Assembly: GCA_030609215.1 (NCBI GenBank)
Contig: JAUWCR010000044.1
Coordinates: forward strand, 1 to 8,638
Direction: 5' to 3'
DNA: 8,638 nucleotides
Origin: Actinomycetes bacterium
Lineage (GTDB): Bacteria; Actinomycetota; Humimicrobiia; Humimicrobiales; Humimicrobiaceae
Each line of letters opens with the position of its first letter. Position 1 is the stretch's first letter. The position numbers and the translations under genes were made by a program. Under the pieces are notes generated by a model. The model did no database searches. It saw only the letters and a program-made list of their open reading frames with translations, and had not been told where the DNA came from. This document shows, one piece after another, positions 1 to 6,368 of this stretch.

Positions 1-130
1 ACTTCATTTAAAACCTATTCTTTTAAAAGAGCTCCTTCTTTCCATCAAGAAACACTGGTGCCTATATATAAGATCTCATTTTCAGCAAAGCTCTCAACTA
101 TTTAACTAATATGATTTTTAATTACAATAC

Positions 131-140
131 GACAATTGTC
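131..140. repeat. Perfect 10-bp palindrome upstream of vapBC
   Basis: GACAATTGTC equals its own reverse complement. It lies about 95 bases upstream of the vapB -10 box, in otherwise very AT-rich DNA without a gene. It could be an operator for a dimeric regulator. On the minus strand it overlaps a TTGACA hexamer (142 to 137), but I find no convincing -10 box for it to the left. That it binds a protein is inference; a 10-bp palindrome can also occur by chance. Confidence 0.3.
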
Positions 141-208
141 AAATAATTCTATTATTATTTTTTATCAATAAATTAATTATTTAATATTTGCTTTTCTACT
201 TGAAAAAT

Positions 209-246
209 CTTTAATTAGTTGATAAGGTAATACTATAATTATAAAG
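209..246. promoter_or_regulatory. Probable vapBC promoter and operator region
   Basis: A consensus -10 box TATAAT is at 234-239, about 20 bases before the vapB start codon. No good -35 hexamer stands 16-18 bases upstream of it. An imperfect inverted repeat brackets and overlaps it: CTTTAATTAG at 209-218 and CTATAATTATAAAG at 233-246, whose reverse complement is CTTTATAATTATAG. VapB antitoxins usually autorepress their operon by binding such repeats over the promoter, so this is the most likely operator. The low-complexity AT sequence makes the repeat only moderately convincing. Confidence 0.4.
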
Positions 247-260
247 TAAGGAATTAAATT

Positions 261-518
261 ATGAGTATTACAACAATAACAAAAAAGGGCCAAATTACTA
301 TTCCAAAGTCAATAAGGGATAAATTAGCTATTAAGGATAATGATAAGTTTTCTGTTAAATTGGTTGGAAATAAGACTATTATTGAAAAAATCCCTTCCCT
401 TCTCGAGCTTGAAAGCTCAATAAAAACCATCAGAGAAAGAAAGAAATCGAACTGGAAAGAGATCGAAAGGAAAACTCATGAAGCCCGGGCCAAAAAAGCT
501 GTGAAGGGAAATTATTGA
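261..518 (+). CDS. vapB: VapB-type antitoxin, AbrB/SpoVT swapped-hairpin DNA-binding protein
   Basis: This 85-residue protein has the AbrB/MazE/SpoVT fold at its N terminus. Residues 4-45 carry the typical pattern TTITKKGQITIPKSIRDKL followed by a beta-rich stretch ending in TIIEKI. The C-terminal part (about 46-85) is charged and helical, as expected for the segment that wraps and inhibits a PIN toxin. Its expected role is to neutralise the downstream VapC and to repress the shared promoter. The ATG is preceded by AAGGAA at 248-253 with seven bases of spacing, which supports this start. The stop lies one base before vapC, so the two genes are almost certainly co-translated. The partner assignment rests on adjacency. 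A solitary AbrB-like regulator is the alternative but is less likely beside a PIN gene. Confidence 0.88.
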   Translation: MSITTITKKGQITIPKSIRDKLAIKDNDKFSVKLVGNKTIIEKIPSLLELESSIKTIRERKKSNWKEIERKTHEARAKKAVKGNY

Positions 519-519
519 T

Positions 520-930
520 ATGAAGGAAAGAATATATGCTGATACTAATATTTTTATTCGCTTTTTTGCTGATGACATGCCTGGGCATACAAAAATTTCA
601 AAAAAAATCTTTAAAGGCCTATTAGAAGATAAATATGAATTATATATTTGTGATTTAGTTTTTGCTGAAATTATTTATGTCCTGGAGAGTTATTACAAGC
701 TTAATAAAAAAGATGTCCTGGAGAAAATGCTTGCGATATTAAAATTCAAGAACATGGTAGTTGAAAACAAATCAATAATTATTGAAGCTTTAGAGTTTTA
801 TAATGAGAAAAATATTGATTTTACTGATGCTTACATGGCCTGTCATGCCAGAAAGGCTGGCTGCAATAAATTATTTTCATTTGATAAAGATCTCACTAAA
901 ATCGATTTCCTAAAAATAATATCTATATAA
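520..930 (+). CDS. vapC: VapC-type PIN-domain ribonuclease toxin
   Basis: The 136-residue protein is a single PIN domain of normal length for the family. The acidic metal-binding residues are visible: Asp8 in the N-terminal ADTN motif, Glu50 in FAEI, Asp103 in DFTDA, and Asp122 or Asp124 in FDKD. With all present, the enzyme should be an active Mg-dependent RNase. Characterised VapC toxins cut tRNAs or the 23S sarcin-ricin loop; the target here cannot be read from sequence. The ATG begins one base after the vapB stop, and GAAGGGA at 503-509 inside vapB can serve as ribosome binding site, so translation is coupled to the antitoxin. There is no frameshift or truncation. It converges on abiEii across a 186-base gap. 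Confidence 0.92.
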   Translation: MKERIYADTNIFIRFFADDMPGHTKISKKIFKGLLEDKYELYICDLVFAEIIYVLESYYKLNKKDVLEKMLAILKFKNMVVENKSIIIEALEFYNEKNIDFTDAYMACHARKAGCNKLFSFDKDLTKIDFLKIISI

Positions 931-1116
931 ATTTTATTTATAACCATACAGCCTTAATCCATTAATAATTACTAATAATCAAACTTTTAAATACACTTAA
1001 AAAGATTTTTCTTCCAGCAATAATAATAGCTAAAAATATAGGAAGCTCAATCCATAAGGAGCATGGGTAGAAAAATAAGATTACAAATTAACCAGCCTGT
1101 GGATATTTACTTCAAT
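931..1116. other. Convergent gap between vapC and abiEii, no gene recognised
   Basis: These 186 AT-rich bases separate two convergent toxin genes. I see no GC-rich hairpin with a T tract for either strand, so transcription of the two operons may overlap or stop by another mechanism. Two short open frames exist: 969-1070 plus, ending in GSSIHKEHG, and a frame from an ATG at 1063 that runs antisense into abiEii. Neither has a recognisable family or a well-placed ribosome binding site. They are most likely chance or the debris of a decayed gene. Confidence 0.5.
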
Positions 1117-1998
1117 TTATTTGACGTCTTCCATAGCTTTATTGATTCGTTTAAGCGCATTATCCAAGTCAAAATTCTCTTGTTCTTTCTTGGTTAACAC
1201 TCCAAATAGTTCATCCTTAATGCGTAATCGCATATCTTTAATTTCATCATTCGACCGACCAAGATTAATTATATATTTTGATAAGTCTGGATCTCCGATG
1301 TCTTCCTCGATTTTCTTCTTAAAAAGCCCTATAACATCTTTATTCGATAAATCAAAGCCATTGCGAATAATAAAATCAAGATCATAAAAATCACGCGGAG
1401 CAATTGTTAATCTAAGCGCCGCGGCACGTAGCTTCTCACCCACAATCTCATCAAGCGATAAACAGTTAATCTCACCTCCATCGAACAAAGGCTCACCGGT
1501 AAACGCGTGTAAAAATTTATGTTTAACAGGAAGCGTTTTAGTTTCATCGATAGGATTAAACCGTAAACCAATTTCAAATTTAATTGTCTGTTCTGTTGGC
1601 ATAATGACTGAATCATACACGAAGCAATAAATATATTGCTTAGACTCATTACGGCCTGCATCATCAACACCCTCAATACGCATACCAAAATCTTTTGCAA
1701 AAGATTCAATTTTATCTTTTATCGGCTGTATACATTTGCGTCTATTTCCTCGTGTTGTTGTGCAACCTGGTAGTCTCATACTAAAATCCAAATCCTCACT
1801 CAACCTGTAGTAATATGAATAATAAATTTTATTAAGACACGTACCGCCTTTAAAAATAAGGTTTTCTGAAAGCTCATTTATACGCGAAAGAAGAATTGTT
1901 AAATAATAATCTTTCTCTGTTAGAGGCGCGTAAAAACCTGTCTGTGTCGCAATGCGGTCAACCAACTTAGCAAATCCAACTTTATCATTGTGTATCAT
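1117..1998 (-). CDS. abiEii: AbiEii/AbiGii-family nucleotidyltransferase toxin
   Basis: This 293-residue protein matches the AbiEii toxin family (DUF1814, MenT-like), with length and motifs intact. Visible are FKGGT at 49-53 followed by SEDLDF at 67-72, the GG(S/T)...DxD nucleotidyltransferase signature with Asp69 and Asp71. KFE at 140-142 may hold the third acidic residue. The C-terminal signature follows: EKLRAAALR around 188-197, then RDFYDLDF at 202-209. Related MenT toxins transfer nucleotides to tRNA acceptor ends and block translation; the substrate here is unknown. The ATG overlaps the end of abiEi by 14 bases, with GGAGAG at 2013-2008 nine bases upstream, so translation is coupled. 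Codon use is unlike the conserved block: 14 of 18 arginine codons are CGN, against 1 of 16 in ftsE. This suggests horizontal origin. Confidence 0.93.
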   Translation of the reverse strand: MIHNDKVGFAKLVDRIATQTGFYAPLTEKDYYLTILLSRINELSENLIFKGGTCLNKIYYSYYYRLSEDLDFSMRLPGCTTTRGNRRKCIQPIKDKIESFAKDFGMRIEGVDDAGRNESKQYIYCFVYDSVIMPTEQTIKFEIGLRFNPIDETKTLPVKHKFLHAFTGEPLFDGGEINCLSLDEIVGEKLRAAALRLTIAPRDFYDLDFIIRNGFDLSNKDVIGLFKKKIEEDIGDPDLSKYIINLGRSNDEIKDMRLRIKDELFGVLTKKEQENFDLDNALKRINKAMEDVK

Positions 1999-2779
1999 TA
2001 ATAATTACTCTCCATTTTTTATTTATTTTTCCTTTTCGATTATTTGAAAATGAAATCAAAGATGTATTTTTAACACTTTTCTCGAGTGGTTTTAATAACG
2101 TTTCTGATATCCCAACTGCTTCAAGGCTTATTCCTATACATTTGCGTGTTTTGACGACTGGAAACTGCAAGGTATATTCTATTAATTTTTTAATATCGCA
2201 TTTGTTCTCTTTGACAAACCTTTTTAATATTGCAGCGGCTTCATTGATACCGCCAACCGGCCTATTATAATAAATAAGATCAACTAAAGTCCTCTCTTTT
2301 GAACTGACAATAACTTTTTTATCTTTTATGCTTATTTTTTCTGTTCCATACATTTTATCAGGAGAAACCTTTATAAACTTAAAAGATAAGCCAGCTATTA
2401 ATCTTATTTTTGAAATTCTCGGATTTAGCACATAAACTGTCTGAAACTGCTGCTCAGTAAAGTTATAATAATTGAACATTGTTGAATACCCGATATAATA
2501 ATCACCTTTTGGGAAAAAAACCGGAGGTATTAAAAATTCACTGACACGACGGCCGGTAGGAACGGAATCTAATGGAACAAATATATAGGCCCCACTTTTA
2601 ATAGGCGTTAAAATTTTCTTTTTCTTTAGATTGTATACTAATTTTCTCCTATATTGAAAATCAGACGGTAAATAAGCATCCAGTTCTTTCGCAGTTACTA
2701 TATCTTTTTCCTCATATGATAAGCGAGCTACTAGTTCAGCCTCTTTTTGACTCAAAGCACTTATTGCATTATTGTTCAT
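1985..2779 (-). CDS. abiEi: AbiEi-family winged-helix antitoxin and autorepressor
   Basis: The 264-residue protein precedes abiEii and overlaps it by 14 bases, the standard antitoxin-toxin order. Residues of about 8-70 form a basic winged-helix-like region (AKELDAYL, RRKLVYNLKKKKIL, SGAYIFVP). The AbiEi-type core follows: YYIGYSTMFNYYNFTEQQ near 94-111, then VYVLNPR, and KERTLVDLIYY at 161-171. Characterised AbiEi proteins repress their own promoter by binding inverted repeats and counteract AbiEii, often without forming a stable complex (type IV behaviour). Whether that holds here is inference. The start is secured by AGGAGGT seven bases upstream. Arginine codon use is mixed (5 of 13 CGN), between abiEii and the conserved block. 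I see no truncation. Confidence 0.88.
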   Translation of the reverse strand: MNNNAISALSQKEAELVARLSYEEKDIVTAKELDAYLPSDFQYRRKLVYNLKKKKILTPIKSGAYIFVPLDSVPTGRRVSEFLIPPVFFPKGDYYIGYSTMFNYYNFTEQQFQTVYVLNPRISKIRLIAGLSFKFIKVSPDKMYGTEKISIKDKKVIVSSKERTLVDLIYYNRPVGGINEAAAILKRFVKENKCDIKKLIEYTLQFPVVKTRKCIGISLEAVGISETLLKPLEKSVKNTSLISFSNNRKGKINKKWRVIINDTQ

Positions 2780-2786
2780 TTAATGT

Positions 2787-2793
2787 ACCTCCT
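2787..2793 (-). promoter_or_regulatory. Consensus Shine-Dalgarno of abiEi
   Basis: On the minus strand the sequence reads AGGAGGT, seven bases before the ATG at 2779. It is the strongest ribosome binding site in the window. It fixes the abiEi start and predicts strong translation of the antitoxin, with abiEii served by a weaker GGAGAG site. Confidence 0.85.
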
Positions 2794-2827
2794 AGCAGAA
2801 CAATTGAGCTACATATATACAATTAAT

Positions 2828-2836
2828 AGAATAGCA
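2828..2836 (-). promoter_or_regulatory. Possible extended -10 promoter of abiE
   Basis: Read on the minus strand this is TGCTATTCT, an extended -10 form (TGn followed by TATTCT), with about 48 bases between it and the abiEi ATG. The -35 position has only TTTTAA. The downstream leader carries two ACAATT copies (about 2799 and 2817) and a CAATTG palindrome that might be AbiEi binding sites. The alternative is read-through from ssrA, because no terminator is visible between them. Confidence 0.3.
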
Positions 2837-2897
2837 TATTTTGCCTAATTTTAAAAATTATGAGTGTTATAAAGGATGTGAGGTATTAATTATCTTA

Positions 2898-3248
2898 TGG
2901 TGGAGGCGGCGGGATTCGAACCCGCGTCCGAAAATATTGCCACTTAGACTTCTACAAGCTTAGTTCATAATTAAGATTCGCTTTTTAAAACCCCATGAAC
3001 AAGATTCTAAAAAGCTAGTCTGCTTAAAATTCCCAAACAACAGCTTTAGACAAACTGTTATAAGGTATCCTGCTAATCGTCGCCTATCAAAAAGCACAGG
3101 AAACTTTTTGTAGACGTAGCAGCTATATTATTAGGCTGCTAAGGCTAATTTATTATTAGCATTTATGTTTAGCCCAGTATTTTTACGAGTTCTGGCACTC
3201 GGCTTGCAATCCAAGCTCAACCTATCTCCGTCGAGTCCAATCGCCCCC
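2898..3248 (-). ncRNA. ssrA: Transfer-messenger RNA (tmRNA, 10Sa RNA)
   Basis: tmRNA enters stalled ribosomes with SmpB, supplies a short message encoding a degradation tag, and releases the ribosome. The 5' end GGGGGCG (3248-3242) pairs over seven bases with CGCCTCC (2908-2902), followed by discriminator A and an encoded CCA at 2900-2898. The conserved 5' piece GGACTCGACGG follows the acceptor strand. The T arm at 2909-2925 is GCGGG/CCCGC around TTCGAAT. The tag frame occupies 3160-3131. At 351 nucleotides including CCA, it is normal for a one-piece tmRNA. It starts 38 bases after the smpB stop, and abiEi lies downstream. Domains and pairing were read by eye; the inner pseudoknots were not modelled. 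Confidence 0.97.
3131..3160 (-). other. tmRNA tag-peptide reading frame (ANNKLALAA)
   Basis: From GCT (3160-3158) the frame reads Ala-Asn-Asn-Lys-Leu-Ala-Leu-Ala-Ala, then TAA (3133-3131) and a second in-frame TAA at 3130-3128. With the alanine carried by tmRNA itself, the added tag would be AANNKLALAA. The LAA end is the classic ClpX recognition element. GCT as resume codon is inferred from the Ala/Gly preference and the A-rich sequence before it. A start further upstream is not excluded by a stop codon. Confidence 0.85.
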
Positions 3249-3257
3249 GATTGGTTT

Positions 3258-3263
3258 AGTATA
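3258..3263 (-). promoter_or_regulatory. Probable -10 box of ssrA
   Basis: On the minus strand TATACT ends nine bases before the first G of tmRNA, exactly where a -10 box would place the mature 5' end. No good -35 hexamer is evident 16-18 bases further upstream. The tmRNA may therefore also come from a smpB-ssrA transcript trimmed at its 5' end. Confidence 0.45.
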
Positions 3264-3286
3264 TTACTTTACACTATGTTATTATA

Positions 3287-3757
3287 CTATTTTTTAAATT
3301 TTTTTAAAGCTCTTATAATTTCCCTTTCTGATTCCTTCTTTTCGATATCTTTTCGCTTATCTCTTAAAGCTTTTCCCTTAGCTAATGCCATTTCAACCTT
3401 CACTATATTCTTTAGCATATAAATACTCAGCGGAATCAAAGTTAGGCTCTTGTCAATTAATTTCCCCGAGATCCTATTAATTTCCCTTTTATGCATGAGC
3501 AATTTTCTAGCTCTCCGAGGACTTAAATCCTCAATTCTACTCTTACTGTAAGGAGAGATATGCATGTTATGCAAAAACAGCTCACCATTCTTTATTCTGC
3601 CATAGCTATCCTTTAAATTTACATTATGCTCGCGTATAGATTTTACTTCACATCCCCTTAAGACTATTCCAGCTTCATATCTATCAAATATAAAAAAATT
3701 CTTATAAGCTTTCTTATTTTGAGCAATTAATACTTTATTTTTTCCATTTGCTTTCAT
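3287..3757 (-). CDS. smpB: SsrA-binding protein SmpB
   Basis: SmpB binds the tRNA-like domain of tmRNA and occupies the decoding centre of the stalled ribosome. The 156-residue protein is full length. Family blocks are clear: NKKAYKNFFI at 14-23, YEAGIVLRGCEVKSIRE at 27-43, NLKDSYGRIKNGELFLHNMHISPY at 47-70 with the usual near-invariant residues, RKLLMHK at 84-90, and ALAKGK...DKRKDI at 124-138. The basic tail EREIIRALKKFKK should form the helix that enters the mRNA channel. It sits 31 bases after the S41 protease gene and 38 bases before ssrA, so protein and RNA partner are adjacent. The ATG has only a weak GAGAT ribosome binding site about seven bases upstream. No anomalies. Confidence 0.98.
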   Translation of the reverse strand: MKANGKNKVLIAQNKKAYKNFFIFDRYEAGIVLRGCEVKSIREHNVNLKDSYGRIKNGELFLHNMHISPYSKSRIEDLSPRRARKLLMHKREINRISGKLIDKSLTLIPLSIYMLKNIVKVEMALAKGKALRDKRKDIEKKESEREIIRALKKFKK

Positions 3758-3788
3758 TTACTTTATCTCAATCAAATTGGAAGTAAGA

Positions 3789-5039
3789 CTAATTTGTAAT
3801 ACTTTTTTTTATAAAGGATTGCATTTCTTCAACAGCCTTATTAAGCTGTAAATCCTCTTCGTCATCAGGACTTAAACTGACTAAAATATCAGGACGTATT
3901 CCTTCACCTTCTATAGAGATTCCTGATGGCAGATAATATTTTGCAGTTGTAAATTTTATTCCTGAACCATCAGATAATTCATAAAGCACCTGAACTGTCC
4001 CTTTCCCAAAACTTTTTTCCCCAACTATAATTGCCCTGTCATTTTCCTGCAGTGACCCTGCAACAAGTTCTGAAGCACTGGCAGAAAATTTATTGGTCAG
4101 AACTATCAGGGGAATTTCAGTATATATTCCGCTTTTAGCTTTAAATTCCTCAAAACTTTCCTTATCATCCTTCCTGCCTTTTACTGTTATAATAGTACCA
4201 TCATCCAAAAACAAATCGCACACTTCTACTGCATCACTTAAAACTCCGCCTAAATTATTTCTTAAATCAAAAATAATTCCTTCAGCACCATCACCAATTA
4301 ACTTCTCAATTTCTTCTTTAAGTTTTTGAGCACCATTTTCCTGAAATCCAAAATACTGTATATATCCTATATTATCCTCTAATATTTCTGAAAATAAATT
4401 AGGTATATAAATTGTTTCCCTTATTAAATCAACATCAAATGTTTTATCTTCACTTTCTCTATAAATTGTAATATTTACACTTGTTCCTTCTTCTCCCTTA
4501 ATTAAAACCACAACCTTATCTAAAGACATATCCTCTATATTTACTCCATCTACCTCAGTTATTATATCCCCTTCCTTTATACCTGCTCTATAGGCTGGGG
4601 AACTTTCAATAGGCATTACAACTACCTTGCGGCCCTCATCATCCTCTGATATTAGAATCCCAATACCGCTAATGGTCCCGCCGTAAGATTCCATAATTTG
4701 GTTATACTCCTCCATTGAATAATACTCAGCATGCTTATCGTCAAGGCTTGTAAGTATTCCTTCTATAGCAACTCTAATAAGTTCAGGCAGGCTTTTTTTA
4801 TTTAATGCATTTCTATAAACTAAATCCAATGTTTCATTAATACTTTCAATGCTAACACCATTACTGGTACTATTACTATTTAAATTACTGCTGTCCGGTT
4901 CAGCTACATTGCTTGTACCCGTTTTAAATATATACTCTTTTATAAAATCAAAGTTAACGCCCAGCCAGAATCCAGTGGAAAAAAGAAAGACCACTATAAT
5001 TACTATTGCAACTATCTTAAAAGCAATTCTTAATCTCAT
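3789..5039 (-). CDS. ctpA: Membrane-anchored S41 carboxyl-terminal processing protease (CtpA/Prc family) with PDZ domain
   Basis: This 416-residue serine protease cuts proteins outside the membrane after recognising their C-terminal tails. Residues 5-29 form one hydrophobic signal anchor. A Ser/Asn-rich linker spans about 42-62, and helical S41 N-terminal sequence with SLDDKHAEYYS sits near 98-109. A PDZ domain follows at about 120-205 (GIGI, SSPAYRAGIKEGDIITEVDG). The catalytic domain contains GIIFDLRNNLGG at 254-265, SASASE with nucleophile Ser321, and FGKGTVQ with Lys346. The 25-residue Ser-Lys spacing matches known Ctp enzymes, so it should be active. AGGTGA lies seven bases before the ATG. 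It sits between an M23 hydrolase gene and smpB-ssrA. CtpA, CtpB and Prc are close alternatives that sequence alone does not separate. Confidence 0.95.
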   Translation of the reverse strand: MRLRIAFKIVAIVIIVVFLFSTGFWLGVNFDFIKEYIFKTGTSNVAEPDSSNLNSNSTSNGVSIESINETLDLVYRNALNKKSLPELIRVAIEGILTSLDDKHAEYYSMEEYNQIMESYGGTISGIGILISEDDEGRKVVVMPIESSPAYRAGIKEGDIITEVDGVNIEDMSLDKVVVLIKGEEGTSVNITIYRESEDKTFDVDLIRETIYIPNLFSEILEDNIGYIQYFGFQENGAQKLKEEIEKLIGDGAEGIIFDLRNNLGGVLSDAVEVCDLFLDDGTIITVKGRKDDKESFEEFKAKSGIYTEIPLIVLTNKFSASASELVAGSLQENDRAIIVGEKSFGKGTVQVLYELSDGSGIKFTTAKYYLPSGISIEGEGIRPDILVSLSPDDEEDLQLNKAVEEMQSFIKKSITN

Positions 5040-5081
5040 AATTTAATCACCTATAATTACCTAAATATGAAGTATCTATTA

Positions 5082-6248
5082 TTATTGGAGATATGCAACC
5101 GGGTTTTGAGCATTGCCATTTATTCTAACTTCAAAGTGCAGGTGAGGGCCCGTCGACCATCCAGTAGAACCAACAAATCCTATAACTTGGCCTCTCTCAA
5201 CAAATTGTCCCACACTTACATTAAAACCAGAGAGATGTGCATACCATGTAGCAAAACCTCCGCCGTGATAAAGCATAATTGAATAACCATACCCGCCGGA
5301 ATATTCTGCTTGAATTACCTGTCCGCCATCAGCAGCTTTTACCAAAGCCCCGTAAGGAGCCACTATATCAATACCGCTATGAAATCTATTTGTACCAAAG
5401 ATGGGATGAATTCTCCATCCAAACCCTGATTTTATATACCCTGGTGCAGGCCATAAAAGCTTCCCACCAGGGGCGCTTCCATACTTATAACTTTCAAGGA
5501 TTCTCTTAATCTCAGATTCTTTGACCTCCAGCTGCTTCTCCATCTGTATAAGAGTATTCTTATCTGCCCGCGTTTGAGAAAGTAAATTCTTTTTCTCGCC
5601 ATATATACCTTCTATTTCAGCTGTCTTTTCTTCTGAAAGACTGACCAATTTCTCAACCTGATTCTTATATTCCTTCTGTTTTTCCCTTAAATCAAGGATG
5701 CTCTGCTTTATGCTCAAGTTTGCATTCCTCTTATCTTTTATGAATTGGACTATTTCTGTATCCTGTTCTGCAAGAATATTCATAAGTTTCAGCTTTGTTA
5801 TGAATTCTATGAAATCCTTAGCTTTTAAAAGAACTTCTAATATATTCCCATTCTTATTTTTATATATAGAAGCAACTCTTTCATTTAGCACCTGGACTTT
5901 TTCTTCAAGCTCTTCTTCTATTTCATTAAGCTCCTGTTCCTTTAAAACCAGCTCAATAGTTGTTTTATCTACCTCACTTTTTGACTCAGCTAATTCTTCA
6001 TTTAAACCTTCCAGTTCAGACAGAGTAGAAAGAAGCTGTGATTCTACTTCATTTACCTGATTTATGTATGATTGTTCCTGCTTCTTTACTTCTTCAATCT
6101 TTTCTTTGGTTTCTTCTCTTTCTTTTTTTATCTGCTCTAATTCATCTTCCAAAGATTGGGCATGCAGAGATTTTTGAGAAAATGTAAATGGCAGGCTAAG
6201 CATTGTTATAATTATTACAATTATTGCTACAATCCGCAAATTTCTCAT
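5082..6248 (-). CDS. Secreted coiled-coil M23 murein hydrolase (EnvC/PcsB-like), probable FtsEX partner
   Basis: The product cleaves, or activates cleavage of, septal peptidoglycan outside the membrane. From the ATG at 6248 (388 residues) it starts with a signal peptide (MRNLRIVAIIV..., likely cut near SLHA-QS), then two long Glu/Lys-rich coiled-coil regions. A C-terminal M23/LytM domain covers the last 120 or so residues. In numbering from the upstream TTG, the zinc ligands are His298, Asp302 (HSGID) and His379 (HLH). The catalytic histidines are His346 (WYAHL) and His377. All are present, unlike degenerate EnvC. The frame also opens at TTG 6272 (396 residues), but that puts eight polar residues before the signal peptide. 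Neither start has a clear Shine-Dalgarno. The ftsX gene lies upstream and the S41 protease downstream. Confidence 0.93.
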   Translation of the reverse strand: MRNLRIVAIIVIIITMLSLPFTFSQKSLHAQSLEDELEQIKKEREETKEKIEEVKKQEQSYINQVNEVESQLLSTLSELEGLNEELAESKSEVDKTTIELVLKEQELNEIEEELEEKVQVLNERVASIYKNKNGNILEVLLKAKDFIEFITKLKLMNILAEQDTEIVQFIKDKRNANLSIKQSILDLREKQKEYKNQVEKLVSLSEEKTAEIEGIYGEKKNLLSQTRADKNTLIQMEKQLEVKESEIKRILESYKYGSAPGGKLLWPAPGYIKSGFGWRIHPIFGTNRFHSGIDIVAPYGALVKAADGGQVIQAEYSGGYGYSIMLYHGGGFATWYAHLSGFNVSVGQFVERGQVIGFVGSTGWSTGPHLHFEVRINGNAQNPVAYLQ

Positions 6249-6285
6249 CTTAATTTTACTATGTTGACACAATGGTTGATATCTT

Positions 6286-6291
6286 ATTATA
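6286..6291 (-). promoter_or_regulatory. Possible -10 box before the M23 hydrolase
   Basis: Minus-strand TATAAT lies in the roughly 120-base AT-rich gap after ftsX, 13 bases before the TTG codon and 37 before the ATG. A start near 6279 would leave a leader of about 30 bases for the ATG but almost none for the TTG, which mildly favours the ATG. No good -35 box is seen, and AT-rich sequence makes chance matches common. Confidence 0.25.
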
Positions 6292-6368
6292 TTTTATTCA
6301 AATATATTAAAAATTTATCTTTTCTTAATTAAAATTAACTTAAAATTTTAAATTAATCTTTTAAAATA

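Noticed and set aside
5..40. Possible leftward gene start with GAAGGAG on the minus strand near the left edge
   Set aside because: The GGAG is more than 20 bases from the ATG at position 7, and only two codons are visible.
1..105. Open frame from the left edge, plus strand, ending in FSAKLSTI and TAA
   Set aside because: Only 34 codons, no recognisable family; such open stretches are common by chance in AT-rich DNA. It could be the tail of an upstream gene but cannot be supported.
969..1070. Short plus-strand frame ending IIIAKNIGSSIHKEHG
   Set aside because: It looks somewhat protein-like, but has 34 codons, no start with a ribosome binding site and no known family.
1407..1709. Minus-strand 100-codon frame inside abiEii
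   Set aside because: It lies in another frame within the intact AbiEii coding sequence, which carries all family motifs; it is a shadow frame.
3165..3422. Open frame on the plus strand across ssrA and smpB
   Set aside because: It is antisense to tmRNA and smpB, both strongly supported; the composition is a shadow of those genes.
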